64,000 nucleotides of DNA, from the NCBI RefSeq assembly GCF_000471905.2, contig NW_006499751.1, positions 4,311,461 to 4,375,460 of the forward strand, read 5' to 3'. Positions 1 to 11,590 of this stretch are shown here, piece after piece (position 1 is the stretch's first letter; each line of letters starts with the position of its first letter). The notes under the pieces were generated by a model that saw only the letters and a list, made by a program, of their open reading frames with translations, searched no databases and was not told where the DNA came from. This DNA is from Amborella trichopoda (taxonomy: Eukaryota > Streptophyta > Magnoliopsida > Amborellales > Amborellaceae). The position numbers and the translations under genes were made by a program.

Positions 1-154
1 AATAACGATAATAACGATAATAATGATAATAACGATAATAACGATAATAACGATAATAACGATAATAACGACAATAACGACAATAACGACAATAACGATA
101 ATAACGACAATAACGATAATAACGATAATAACGATAATAATAACGATAATAACG

Positions 155-233
<79 letters not shown>

Positions 234-234
234 G
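1..234. repeat. Microsatellite: (AATAACGAT)n passing into (AAT)n
   Basis: From the window edge to about 155 the sequence is a 9-bp unit AATAACGAT, with occasional AATAATGAT or AATAACGAC variants. From about 156 to 233 it is uninterrupted AAT. The CG-containing 9-mer looks like an interrupted and re-amplified form of the trinucleotide. A 73-codon frame of Ile and Thr runs through it and is simply the translated repeat. The left boundary is outside the window. Confidence 0.97.
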
Positions 235-1550
235 AGAATTTTAAATGACAGTTCAATGTATCAAGAATACATCATAGGGACCATTCTTTTCATCTATATG
301 TTTTTACACCAAAAGATTGATAAATTAAGAATAAAAATAAGCATGTGGTGATGTGTCAATCATGGACTGTTCATTTAGATGATGTCTCTGAAGATGACAT
401 TATAAAAAGATGATAGGTCGGTAACTTTTGAATATCTAGATAGTTGTACTTGTGCCTTTCATATCAGCTATGACTCCCCAATATTCATTGATCCATAACT
501 TTATTCTTTCTTGAGGATGCCAAATGATAAAAATGTTAGCTTTTGTTAAAATGTTTCAAAACAATAATTCCACATTTTTGTTTTGTGGACCATTTTCATA
601 GCATGGCCAAGAGGACAACGTTTTCTTTTTACTCCTCTTTTTATTTGATGTATTAATTGGGCCTTCTCTTTGTTGCCTTATGATGCGGCAGGCTATTACT
701 CACATCCATTATAATGTGTATGCTAAGTAAGCATGTCATCTTCCTATTTCATATGTCTAGGACATATGTTAAATATGAGGTATTATCCATTGATCTCTCT
801 CTACAGGTGCCTCGTCAGTTTCCCATTTCTCTCTCTACAAATCCCCCTTCTTCAAGTTATTTCCTTTCTACAATTCTTATGTGCACATTTCTCTATCAAT
901 GACTTTACCTTGTTTTCTCTCTTTACATTTGCACCTAACACTTTGGGCATTCTCTCTTTACATTTACACCTAACACTTCGGCGTTCAGCCTCTCCTGCGA
1001 ACCAGTTCCCTTAATGATTATTGCAAATAAGGGTACCGTGATCAAGCGAAGAAACCTGACTTTGGGTTTTGCATTTCCCTTTCACGAATCTACTAGTCGC
1101 TGCCCATTTCTACGGTTTTGGATGGTATAGGATTCGGCAATTCGCAGTAAGGGTTTGCTAGAAGAAATTGGCTCTTTTTGGCCTGATTGATCAAGGTTTT
1201 GTTGGGAATTCTGGTTGGTGCTTTTATTCATTACAATTACTGCAATCTGGCTTGAATAGTGTCTGGTATAAATCCAATTTATTAGGGTTTCACGGTAATA
1301 CTATATCACAAAAATGAATACCACGAAGTTGGATTGGAAGTTGGAGGTGATGTCAACGAGTGAGAAATGGGCAATCGTCCCTGTCCTCGACCCGACAGGT
1401 CCAGGCCTTACGAGGCCATGTATGTATATCTATTACTTGCTATGGATAAGTCGGATCCATGTCGTTGTGCCTCGACTTGAATCTCTTAGTCCACTTTGAG
1501 GGTCCAGACCTAGATATGGTTCAACCAAACCTGATGAAAACTTTATGATC
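235..1550. other. Intergenic stretch, no supportable gene
   Basis: No convincing gene is seen. From about 700 to 1000 the plus strand is pyrimidine-rich, with CTCTCT runs and acceptor-like CTACAG at about 801-806. Between about 1010 and 1500 the base composition is more balanced. A 61-codon frame (1314-1499) starts after CACAAAA and codes for a peptide beginning MNTTKLDWKLEV. I do not recognise it, and nothing beyond its length supports it. The stretch could hold a leader or small exon of a transcribed locus, but there is no second exon, conserved motif or terminator to confirm that. Confidence 0.4.
916..985. repeat. 35-bp tandem duplication, two copies
   Basis: Two adjacent 35-bp units (916-950 and 951-985) both begin TCTCTCTTTACATTT and continue with (G/A)CACCTAACACTT. 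They differ at only a few positions near the 3' ends. This looks like a local slippage or unequal-exchange duplication in pyrimidine-rich DNA. Confidence 0.85.
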
Positions 1551-2160
1551 CCATTTTCCTATAAAATAGTTTTATAAACTGGTATTTTCTGTATTTAATT
1601 GTAATATTTCCATTTATCCTTATAAATTTTAGATACTGTAAATTTTATGTACAGATTACCTTATTTTCCTGAAAAATAATTATTTGAAAACTGGCATTTT
1701 TGCTTTCAATAAAATTGTAAAATTTATGTTTATTGTTATGAATTTTAGATACCGTAAGTTCTATGTGTAAGTGATCTCATTTTCCGTTTATTGTTATGAA
1801 TTTTTTATATCATAAGTTTTATGTGTAAGTGATTTCATTTTCATGTAAAATATTTATATAAATTGGTATATTCTGCATTTAATTGTAATATTTCCATTTA
1901 TCATTATGAATTTTAGATACTGTAAATTTTATGTGTAAGTGACATTATTTTCTTGAAAAATAGTTATTTGAAAACTGGTATTTCTGGTTTTAATAAAATT
2001 GTGATATTTCTGTCTATTGTTAAGAATTTTTGATACGGTAAGTTTTATGCGTAAGTGACTTGATTTTCCTGAAAAGTAGTTATTTGAAAACTGGTATTTT
2101 GACATTTAATTGTAATATTTCTGTCTATTATTAAGGATTTTAGATATCTGAAAATTTAGT
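1551..2160. repeat. Diverged tandem array, unit about 110-116 bp
   Basis: About five and a half copies of an AT-rich unit. Landmarks are ATTTTCCT-like starts near 1553, 1663, 1779 (truncated copy), 1837, 1947 and 2063. Each is followed by GAAAAATA.TTATTTGAAAACTGGTATTT, then TTTAATTGTAATATTTC, then GAATTTTAGATAC and GTAAGTTTTATGTGTAAGTGA. The spacing is about 110-116 bp between complete copies. It is unrelated to the large satellite that begins at about 6.3 kb. Confidence 0.85.
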
Positions 2161-2419
2161 ATTCAACTCTGGATTTCTATAAGATTCTTTTACTGCCTAT
2201 AAACTGTTTATCATGTAAGGATTTCAATGTCTCACATAACTGCTACCTTTTTGAAATTATTATCTAAAATGTTTGACTGGTTATTTATAGAAATATTTGT
2301 GAAAGAAATTGCTATAAATTGCTTAATATGATGTCATGTAATGATTTTAAGGATATTTTGAATATATGATATTGTTGCTTCCTGACGTTTAAAAAATTTA
2401 AAAAATACTTGAAGTATAC
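2161..2419. other. AT-rich spacer, nothing recognised
   Basis: Single-copy-looking AT-rich sequence between the 110-bp array and the 32-bp minisatellite. I see no ORF, RNA gene or repeat in it. Confidence 0.5.
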
Positions 2420-2598
2420 AAGTGGACCTATCCGAGACGCCGGTAGAGATTAAGTGGACTCATCTAATAGTTAGTGGACTCATCTGATAGTTAGTGAGGT
2501 ATAAGTGGACCTATCCAGGACGCCGGTAGGGATTGTGTGGACCCATTCAGGTGGCTGGTGGGGTATATAAGCGACTAGTTGGGACACCAGTAGGGTAT
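2420..2598. repeat. 32-bp minisatellite
   Basis: Units start AAGTGGACCTATCC or a variant and contain GACGCCGGTAGGGATT or a variant. Clear 32-bp copies begin at 2420 and at about 2503, 2535 and 2567. Two shorter derivatives (AGTGGACTCATCTGATAGTT) lie between the first and second full copies. The array is GC-richer than its surroundings. Such minisatellites are common in plant retrotransposon LTRs, but I see no LTR boundaries here. Confidence 0.8.
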
Positions 2599-3491
2599 TT
2601 GTGAAATCTTGTGAATTAGGTTAAACTGTGCATTTTTGTTAAAGGATATATATGTGTTTTGATAGGCATGATAATATGTGATTATACTATTGATATAGTG
2701 ATGTGCCTTGTGATAACATGTGATTCCTTGACATGATTTGAGCATACTGCACGACCTGACTTGATTGTGTCGGCAAGTGTGACCTCCCTAACTCCTCATG
2801 ATAGGAAGGGAGTAACGACATGAGATGTTTGGGTGGTCGCTCCCGCATTCATAGTGATTGGCACCCAAATGGTACAAACTCCTAACTAAGGTGGTGTAGG
2901 GAGTGGTGTTTTGCAAGGCCATCACCTATCAAAAGCTCCAAAACATACTGGGGATGTATGCGTGTGTGAGGCATTACACAACAAATTTGCTCGTTGGTGG
3001 CGCTTCTCTTGTAGGATGATAGAAGTTATAACCTTGGACCCGAGGTTAGTGCTTCTACTGCAGGGCTTTTGTTGTTATGAATACTTTTTTGAGTCACATA
3101 GTAATGTTTTAAACTACTAAATTTAGATTATTGTTGATCTTGATATGAATCATGTGCATATGGTTTATGTATCATGCTTATTTTATTTTTCCAATAAAGA
3201 ATACATGATATGTGTAAGACTAGAAATGAATCTGTCTAATGACATGTATTAGAATGCATGAAATCTATACGTCAAATTTTTGATTAATATGCATTATTTT
3301 AGAAAATATTTATATTTCCCAACATTGATTTTAAAGATTATGATGGTCACTTATTGAGTAGCCAAACTCATCAAACTATTGTAAATTCTTTTCATAGTAA
3401 TTGCAGTCTCATTGTTCGAATATATAGTAGGAGCAGCATTGAAGAAGTTTGTAGTCATGATTAAACTTAACTTTGTAACTTTTGTTCTATC

Positions 3492-3509
3492 ATATATATA
3501 TATATATAT
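3492..3509. repeat. (AT)9 microsatellite
   Basis: Uninterrupted alternating AT, 18 bp. Confidence 0.95.
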
Positions 3510-4099
3510 GGACCTTCGTATCAATATAAGATGTAAATAGACTTTCTACAAATTTGTAAAATTTATGAATAAAAAAATCAAACAGTTATGTGCAATTTAT
3601 AGAAGAAATTCCCGAATAGATTGTCACACCTCAGAAATGTTAGTGTTATAAAACTGTGTGACGCTAATGCTTAACTATGACTATACATATGTTAATGCAT
3701 TTTTAGTCACAAAATATCTTTTAACTGATATGAAGTTTATTTATCTTTCTTGAAGGCTTTAGGTGTACTAACCCTGGTTGTGGGATTAAGATGTGTGAAC
3801 ACACCAAGGAGCAGAGCAGTCCTTGACAAGAGCATGGAACAACAACAGTCAATGACATATTCATGAGAATGTTATTTATTATGGATGTGGGCTTTGTCTC
3901 AATGACATTTTCGTGAAAGCATAACTTAAATCACATTAAGTTTGTTGTTATGTTTGTGGCCTGAGGTTGTTTTTTGTTATTATATACCTATTGTTGGCCA
4001 GGTTGTTTTCTGTTATTCATTAAAACTTTGATGAGTATGTACCTATTGGCATTGAGGTTCTTATTATTACCCTTTTATGTCTATCATGTATTTAATTGC

Positions 4100-4112
4100 C
4101 TCTCTCTCTCTC
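4100..4112. repeat. (CT)n tract
   Basis: Short CT dinucleotide run followed by GCGG. Confidence 0.9.
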
Positions 4113-4425
4113 GCGGTAGCAGTATGAACCATTGAAGAGGATGTCAACAATCGCTGCTATGCAGCATCCTTACTTGACAAAGCTAATATTGGTTGAGCAT
4201 ATTCTTGTACTAGATTTTCTCTAATGACTGAGCAGAAAACCAGGGGGGATGGTCACATGCTTTCCTTAAGCATTTTTTAGTCTGATTAACATAATTGGGC
4301 ATGGTTTCTTCTATTATGATAAGCTTGATCTGGGTATCATACTGAGTGTTTGTTATTGATTGATGCATGTTCTTGTTATCGTCTTTGTTATGTTGGTGGT
4401 GTTGTTGTTGTCTCTATGTGTGTTC

Positions 4426-4445
4426 GAGAGAGAGAGAGAGAGAGA
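4426..4445. repeat. (GA)10 microsatellite
   Basis: Twenty bases of perfect GA repeat. It is one of several purine tracts; shorter GAGA-rich stretches occur at about 5688-5699, 5870-5890 and 6248-6285. Confidence 0.95.
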
Positions 4446-5017
4446 TTCTAATTGTCTACTCTTTTGCGATGGAAATTGCACAATTCAAATCTTGAGTAAT
4501 TATTGGCAGCCCAAAATTTGTCACAATTTAATATCATGAGTAATTGGGGAGCACACCACACTGAGGACACCATGGTTAACAAAATAACCAACAAAATACG
4601 TAGATCTCTGAAGGATATCTTTTGACTTTCAGCACACAAACTAATGCCCAACGAAAGTGGCTAAAACCTCATCTAATAATGATATATATATACCCTTTGA
4701 TGCATTATAAACAGAAACGTATGTTCTCAACAGAATTGCAGCCTGAGTCCCAAACAATTTCAAAGATCCATAAATTGAAAGGTCAATCCCCTGTACTTCT
4801 CTTTCTCAATCGTGTCAACAAAACAACAATGAACAGAACAACAACAAAGACATATACCAAAAACAAAAACATAGATACCAAGGCTTTAAACAATCCTAAC
4901 CCATTCTCACATTGGTGTCAACAAAAAAGTCACCCTCGACTTCGTTCAGGTCACTTTAAATTACAAGTTGAAATAAGAGGACACATATTAATACAATTAT
5001 AAATGCGACTGACAAAG
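4446..5017. other. Spacer downstream of the zinc-finger-like ORF
   Basis: A-rich on the plus strand. A 126-codon plus frame (4622-5002) is Lys/Thr/Asn-rich with no motif I recognise, and a 67-codon minus frame (4448-4651) overlaps it. Neither is called. The stretch would be the 3' flank of the minus-strand ORF at 5018-5314. Confidence 0.35.
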
Positions 5018-5314
5018 TTAAAACATAAACGAGAATGTGCTTGCCTTCCCTAGTGCAATTCGTCTTTGTTGATCTACTAAAATATTGATTATATATTTCA
5101 TTTTCGATGGTGATGATGATGTTGTATTCCAATCATGTAAGCTACTATGATACATATCACATAAACCATTCCATTTGTGACATGATTTGCATTTGTAGTA
5201 CTTCCTACAAGGGTTGTCGGTACTTAGAGAAATACACACCAAACATTGTCGGTTACAACCATCGTAGAACTTGAATGGAATGGACATGGTGTTGCTACTT
5301 GCGAAACTACTCAT
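5018..5314 (-). CDS. Short protein with a GRF-type zinc-finger-like motif, possible gene fragment
   Basis: A 98-codon frame. Residues 20-52 carry a Cys cluster: C20, C24, C27, then NPCRKYYKC (34-42), C45, W48 and C52. The spacing C-x2-C, then N-P-x-R-[KR]-[FY]-[FY]-x-C, then a nearby Cys and Trp, resembles the GRF-type zinc finger. In that family the motif is usually NPGR-x-F-x-C; here the Gly is Cys (C36). GRF fingers bind nucleic acid and are common in short plant proteins and next to transposon genes. The N-terminus is Ser-rich, which is usual for plant versions. The C-terminus (MKYIINILVDQQRRIALGK) is where family members often continue into a coiled coil or membrane segment, so this may be a first exon or a truncated copy. 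The start is the first ATG of the frame; a second lies at residue 10. No neighbouring gene gives context. Function is unknown. Confidence 0.4.
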   Translation of the reverse strand: MSSFASSNTMSIPFKFYDGCNRQCLVCISLSTDNPCRKYYKCKSCHKWNGLCDMYHSSLHDWNTTSSSPSKMKYIINILVDQQRRIALGKASTFSFMF

Positions 5315-6300
5315 TATGTAACCTACAAGAGCTGGATATACATGATTACTTCAAAAACAAAAAAAAAATGAAACAACAAATAAGAAATACAGGGAATCCA
5401 TGAATGTGGCCACTAATATAGCAAATGGGTGCGCATATTAAATAGCCATATGACTTGAAATAAAGAAAAAAAATCTCATTTCTATTCCAGTAATAGTCAA
5501 TGAAAAACCAATTCTTCTCATCATAAATCAGCAAAAAAAAAAAATCTCTTATCAGAAATCAGCATAAAAAAGAAGAAAAAGAACCAACATAAGGTACATA
5601 GGTAATTCATATTGAAAGTAAACAATTCAAAGACATTGCGATAAAAAAAACTTGAATTTCAAATATCATAGCATAGGGAGATAGGTAGAAAGAGAGAGAC
5701 TAGAACAACATGGGTCAATAGAGATCTCAGCTTATGCAATTTCCTGCTGTAACATGGGTCAATACACTCAAGACATGATCCTCCATAACCTTAAGACACT
5801 TCTGAACATTCATCTCAAAATCTCACTACAAAAGCACATTCTCATGGAATAACAGTGGGAAATACATAGAAAGAGAGAGGGAGGGAGAGACGTATGCAGC
5901 TAGAAATTGGTTCATTTACTTCATCGGAAACTGAAATTTACAATTATCTCGTGATATTTTCTAATTTCACTATAAAGAGAGACAAAACAATTTAAAAGTC
6001 TATGTAAATATACTTATTGTTGAGATATTCTGGAGGAAAAATCACCAGCATTCCAATTTATTATGAGTATATGAGCACAAGTTAAAATTGCTTCCAATAT
6101 TGCAACCTTCGAAAGATTTGGATTCCAAACCAAGTACAAAAATGCAAAAGACATTCTCTAAGATCTCCATCTTCCCAATCTATAGTAGTAGAAAATTTCT
6201 TATCAGAAATCAGCCAAAAAATTGCATAACCTAAAAAGCCATAAAGATAGAGAGATCTAAAGGAAGGGTGAGGGAGAGAGGTAGAGAATTTTTTCAGAGA
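5315..6300. other. A-rich and GA-rich flank between ORF and satellite
   Basis: No gene supported. The plus strand is adenine-rich with poly(A) runs near 5360, 5532 and 5645 and GA tracts at about 5870-5890 and 6248-6285. TTATCAGAAATCAGC occurs twice (about 5550 and 6199) and AACATGGGTCAATA twice (about 5707 and 5751). These may be remains of a decayed element. A 62-codon minus frame at 5346-5534 is hydrophobic low-complexity and is not called. Confidence 0.4.
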
Positions 6301-8460
6301 TAAAAAAAGATTATTATATTTTGTTAAAAAAATTATTTTAATATGTTACGTAACCATTGAGCTAGAGCATATTTCAAATTTTTACAAAAGTACAATGGTA
6401 TTTTGGAACTTAGTATCCTGGAATTTTATTTGTAGAGTACCTTTGTCTTTTAGTAAAAATTTAAAATGTACTTTTTATGGAGATGACAAAAGTACATTTT
6501 TTTCTTGTTATAATATTTACATAATTGCCCTTACTTAAGGATGAAGATATTACAAAGAGTAACTTTTTTTAAAAGATAGAACACAAAATTAGTAAATCCA
6601 CCCTTCACAACTCTCCCTATCTTTGAACTTTGTAATTTGAAGGGTTGTGAAGTATAGATTATTCCTTAGTGATAGGGTTTATCAAGAGCTAACAATCCCT
6701 CAAAATACAAAGGTTAAAATTCGAAGCCGTTGTGAGGGTGTGTCTATAAAAAAGATAGCAACATTTTGTTTAAAAAAATATTTTAATAGGTAACTTAACC
6801 ATTAAGCAATGACATATTTCAAATTTTTACAATAGTACAATGGCATTTTGGAAGTTAGTCTCAAAAAATTTTATTTGTAGAGTGCCATTGTCTTTTAGTG
6901 AAAGTTTCAATTTACCCTTAATGGAGATGACAAAAGTTTCCCTTGTCCTAAAGTAATATTTACAAATTTGCCCTTACATAAGGATGAAGATATCACAAAA
7001 AGGAACTTTTAAAAAAATATATACTACAAAATTAGTAAATCCACCATTGACAACTCCCTCTATCTTTAACCTTTCTAGTTTTAAGGCTTGTGAAGTTTAT
7101 ATTATCCCTTAGTGATAAGCTTTGTCCAGAGTTCACAACCCCTAAAAATACAAAGGTTAAAGTTGGAAAGGGTTGTGATTGGTGTGATTATAAAAAGATT
7201 AATAATTTTTATTTAAAATATTATTTTAATAGGTAACATACCCATTAAGCAAGGGCAAATTTGAAAATTTCACAAAAGTACAATGACTTTTTTGAAGTAA
7301 GCGTCTTGGAATTTTATTTGTAGAGTGCCATTATCTTTTAGTAAAAATTTAAACTGTATCGTTATGGAGATGACAAAAGTACATTTTATCTTGTTGTAAT
7401 ATTTACATAATTGCTCTCACTTAAGGATGAAGATATCACAAAGAACAATTTTTTAAAAAAAATAGACTACAAAATTAGTAAATCCACCCTTCATAACTCT
7501 CCCTATCTTTGAACTTTTCAATTTGAAGGGTTGTGAAGTATAGATTATTCCTTAGTGATAGGGTTTATCTAGAGCTAACAACCCTTCAAAATACAGAGTT
7601 TAAAATTCGAAGGCGTTGTAAAGAGCGTGTTTATAAAAAAGATTACAACATTTTGATTAAAAAATTCTTTTAATAGATAACTTAACTATTAAGCAAGGGC
7701 ATATTTTAAATTTTTACAAAAGTACAATGGCATTTTGGAAGTTAGTCTCCAGGAATTTTATTAGTAGAGTGCCATTGTTATTTAGTGAAAATTTCAACTT
7801 TACCCTTTATGGAGATAACAAAAGTAACCTTTGTCCTGAAGTAATATTTACAAATTTACCCTTACTTAAGGATGAAGATATCACAAAAAGTAACTTTGTT
7901 TAAAAAATAGACTACAATATTAGTCAATCTACCCTTCACAACTCTCTTTATCTTTAACCTTTGTAATTTGAAGGGTTGTGAAGTTTCGATTATCCCTTTG
8001 TGATAGGATTTTTCTAGAATTAACAACCCCTTTAAAATGCAGAGGTTAAAATTCGAAGGCGTTGTGAAGGGTGTGTTTATCAAAAATATTATTTAATTTT
8101 TTTGAAAAAATTACTTTAGTAGGTAACTTAACCATTAAGCAAGGGCGTATTTCAAATTTTTACAAAAGTACAATGTCATTTTTGAAGTTAGTGTCCGGGA
8201 ATTTTATTTATAGAGTGTCATTTTCTTTTAATAAAAATTTCAACTTTACCCTTTATGGAGGTGACAAAAGCACCCCTTGCCTTGTAGTAATATTTACAAA
8301 ATTACCCCTACTTAGTGTTGAAGATTTCACAAAAAAGTAATATTTTTTTTTTAAAAATAGACCACAATATTAGTAAATCCACCCTTCACAACTCTCTATA
8401 TCTTTAACCTTTCCAATTTGAAGGGTTGTGAAGTTTAGATTATCCCCTAGTCATTACTTC
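6301..8460 (+). repeat. Satellite monomers 1-5, segment P1
   Basis: Monomer landmarks are at 6347, 6792, 7235, 7679 and 8125. The first four are A-length; the fifth is B (next landmark 363 bp on). Diagnostic variants include AAAGTACATTTT followed by TACATAATTGC in monomers 1 and 3, AGCTAACAA in place of AGTTAACAA, and GTCCTGAAGTAATATTTACA in monomer 4. The same variants occur in the same order at about 28,600-30,440. Confidence 0.85.
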
Positions 8461-10957
8461 TTATTTAAACAAATTACCTTAATAGGTAACTTAACCATTA
8501 GGCATGGGAAAATTTTAAATTTTTACAATAGTACAATATTATTTTGGAAGTTAGTCTATTGGAATTTTATTTATTGAGTGCCCTTGTCTATTAGTAAATA
8601 TTTTCAAATTTACCCTTTTTGAAGATGACAAAAATACCCCTAGTCTTGTTATAATATTAACAAATTACCCTCACTTAATGATGAAGAACATAATTTTTTT
8701 ACAAAATTGACTACAAAGTTAGTAAATCCAACCTTCACAACTCTCTCTGTCTTTAACTTTTATAATTTGAAGGGTTGCGAAGTTTAGATTATCCCTTAGT
8801 GATAGGGGTTGTGATGGGTGTATTTATCAAAAGAGATTGTTACTTTTTGTTTAAAAAATTATTTTAATAGGTAGCTTAATCATTAAGCAAGGGCAATTTT
8901 GAAAATTCCACAGAAGTACAATGGCATTGTAAGCGTCTTGGGATTTTATTTGTAGAGTGCCCTTGTCTTTTAGTAAAAAATTCAATTTTACCTTTTATGA
9001 AGATGATAAGGTATCCCTTTTTTTGTTGTAATATTTACAAAATTACCCTTACTTAATGATGAAGATATCACGAAAAGTACCTTTTAAAAAAATATATATT
9101 ACAAAATTAGTAAATCCACCATTCACAATTCTCTCTATCCTTAACCTTTGTAATTTGAAGGGTTGTGAAGTTTAGATTATCCCTAAGTGATAGGGTTTGT
9201 CTAGAGTTAACAATCCCTCAAATTACAGAGGTTAAAATTCGAAAGCGTTGTGAAGGGCGTGTTTATCAAAAAGATTGTTGCAATTTCTTTAAAAATTATT
9301 TTAATAGGTAACTTATCTAAGCAATAGCATATTTAAAATTTTTACATAAGTACACTAGCATTTTTGAAGTTAGTGTCCTGAAATTTTATTTGTAGAGTGT
9401 TTTTTTCATTTAATAAAAATTTCAACTTTACCCTATATAGAGATGACAAAGGTATCCCTTCTCTTGTAGTAATTTTTATAAAATTACCATTACTTAATGA
9501 TGATGATTTCATAAAAAGTAACTCTTTTAAAAAAAATCGGCCACAATATTAATAAATGTACCCTTCACAACTCTCTATATCTTTAATCTTTAGAATTTGA
9601 AGGGTTATGAAGTTTAGATTATCTCCTAGTCATTACTTTTTATTTAAAAAAATATTTTAATAGGTAACTTAACTATTAGGCAAGGAAAAATTTTAAATTT
9701 TAACAATAGCACAATGTCAATTTGGGAGTTAGCCTATTGGAATTTTATTTGTAGAGTGATATTGTCTTTTAGTAATTATTTCAACTTTACCCTATATGGA
9801 GATGACAAAAGTACCCCTTGTCTTGAACTAATATTTACTAAATTACTATAACTCAATGATGAAGATATCACAAACATAACTTTTTCAAAATATAGACTAC
9901 AAAATTAGTAAATCCACCCTTCATATCTCTCTCTAACTTTTAACCTTTGTAATTTGAAGGGTAGTGAAGTTTAGATTATTCCTTAGTGATAGGGTTTATC
10001 CAAAGTTAATAATGCCACAAAATACAAAGGTTAAAGTTAAAAGGTGATGTGATGGGTTGTTTATAAAAAAATATCGTTACTTTTTATTTAAAAAATTATT
10101 TTAATAGGTGGCTGAACTATTAAGAAAGGGCAAAATTGAAAATTTCACAAAAGTACAATGGCATTTTAGAGGTAAACGTCCTGGAATTTTATTTGAAAAG
10201 TGTCATTATCTTTTAGTTAAAATTTTCAACTTTACCTTTTATAGAGATAACAAAAGTACCCCTCGTATTGTCGTAATATTTATAAAATTCCTCTTACTTA
10301 ATAATGAAGATATAATAAAAAGTAACTTTTTTTAAAAAAAATCGACTACAAAATTAGTAAATCCATCGTTCGCAACTCTCTCTATCTTTAACCTATATAA
10401 TTTGAAGGGTTGTAAAGTTTAGATTATCCCTTAGTGATAGGGTTTGTCTAGAGTTAACAACCCTCAAAATATAGAGGTTAAAATTTGAAGGCATTGTGAC
10501 GGGTGTGTTTATCAAAAAGATTATTACATGTTTTTAAAAAATTTATTTTAATAGATAACTTAACCATTAAGCAAGAGCATATTTCAAATTTTTACAAAAG
10601 TACAATGACACATATTTTGGTAGTTAGTGTCTTGAAATTTTATTTGTTGAGTGACCTTGTCTTTTAATAAAAATTTCAAGTTTACCCTTTATGGAGATGA
10701 CAAAAGTACCCCTTATCTTGTAGTAATATTTACAAAATTATCTTTACTTAATGATAAAGATTTTACAAGAAGTAACTTTTTTTTTAAAAAAAATAGACCA
10801 CAACATTAATAAATCCACCATTCACAACTATTTCTATCATTTACCTTGGTAATTTGAAGGGTTGTGAAGTTTAGATTATCCCTTATTGATTGGGTTTTTT
10901 TAAAGTAAACAACCCCATGAAATACAAATGTTAATGTTAGAAAGAGTTGTGATGGGT
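8461..10957 (+). repeat. Satellite monomers 6-11, segment Q1
   Basis: Landmarks are at 8488, 8873, 9310, 9666, 10110 and 10557. Monomer 6 is an A type shortened to 385 bp by a deletion in the foldback; monomer 8 is B. The order and private variants match the 3.6-kb higher-order repeat copies to the right. Examples are ATTAGGCATGG with GTCTTGTTATAATATTAACA in monomer 6, CATTTAATAAAAATTTCAAC in monomer 8, GTCAATTTGGGAGTTAG in monomer 9 and TTTTATTTGAAAAGTGTCAT in monomer 10. Confidence 0.8.
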
Positions 10958-11590
10958 GTGTTTAACAAAACATCATTACTTTTTGTTTTAAAAATTATTT
11001 TAATAAGTAACTTAACCATTAAGAAGGAAAAAATTTGAAATTTCTACAAAAGCACATTAGCATTGTTGAAGTAAGCGTCCAAGACTTTTTTTGTAGAGTG
11101 CCCTTGCCTTTTAGTAAAAATTTCAACTTTACCTTTTATGGAGATGACAAAAGTACCCCTTGAATTGTTCTAATATTTACAAAATTCTCCTTACTTAATG
11201 ATGAAGATATCACAAAAAGTAATTTTTTTTTAAAAATAGAGTATAAAATTAGTAAATCCATCATTCACAACTCTCTCTATTTTTTACCTTTATAATTTGA
11301 AGGGTTGTGAAGTTTAGATTATCCCTTAGTGATAGAGTTTGTCAAGAGTTAACAACCGCTCAAAATATCGAGGTTAATATTCGAAGGCGTTGTGAAGGGT
11401 GAGTTTACCAAAAAGATTATTACATTTTATTAAAAAAATTATTTAAATAGGTTACTTAATCATTAAGCTAGGGCATATTTCAAATTTTTACTAAAGTACA
11501 ATAACATTTTGGAAGTTAGTATCCTGAAATTTTATTTGTAGAGTACGTTTTTCTTTTATTAAAAATTTCAAGTTTACCTTTTATCAAAGT
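10958..11590 (+). repeat. 633-bp duplicated block, copy 1
   Basis: Begins GTGTTTAACAAAACATCATT and ends TACCTTTTATCAAAGT. Contains monomer landmarks 11009 and 11453. It is followed directly by a second copy at a constant offset of 633 bp. The repeat frame is about 1.4 monomers, so the junction cuts monomer 13 inside its body, between TTTTATCAAAGT and GTGTTTAAC. Confidence 0.9.

Larger units (their letters stand above)
2599..4425. other. Low-copy intergenic DNA, possible decayed retroelement, unclassified
   Basis: No gene is supported. About 2745-3100 is noticeably GC-richer than its neighbours and holds a 69-codon frame (2911-3120) that matches nothing I recognise. Together with the adjacent minisatellite it could be a decayed LTR or other retroelement, but I find no primer-binding site, polypurine tract with LTR ends, or polymerase motifs. 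A TGTCACACC motif at about 3622 resembles some plant LTR starts but has no partner. The rest, 3130-4425, is AT-rich with short pyrimidine tracts. Confidence 0.3.

Noticed and set aside
23..244. 73-codon Ile/Thr frame at the left edge
   Set aside because: Pure translation of the AATAACGAT/AAT microsatellite.
714..1014. Two overlapping plus-strand frames of 62 and 93 codons
   Set aside because: They overlap in different frames, cross a 35-bp tandem duplication, and show no recognisable motif.
3622..3630. TGTCACACC as the start of an LTR
   Set aside because: No matching end, primer-binding site, polypurine tract or second copy was seen.
4622..5002. 126-codon plus-strand frame
   Set aside because: Longest frame in the window but Lys/Asn/Thr-rich, from A-rich DNA, with no domain, and probably the 3' flank of the minus-strand zinc-finger-like ORF.
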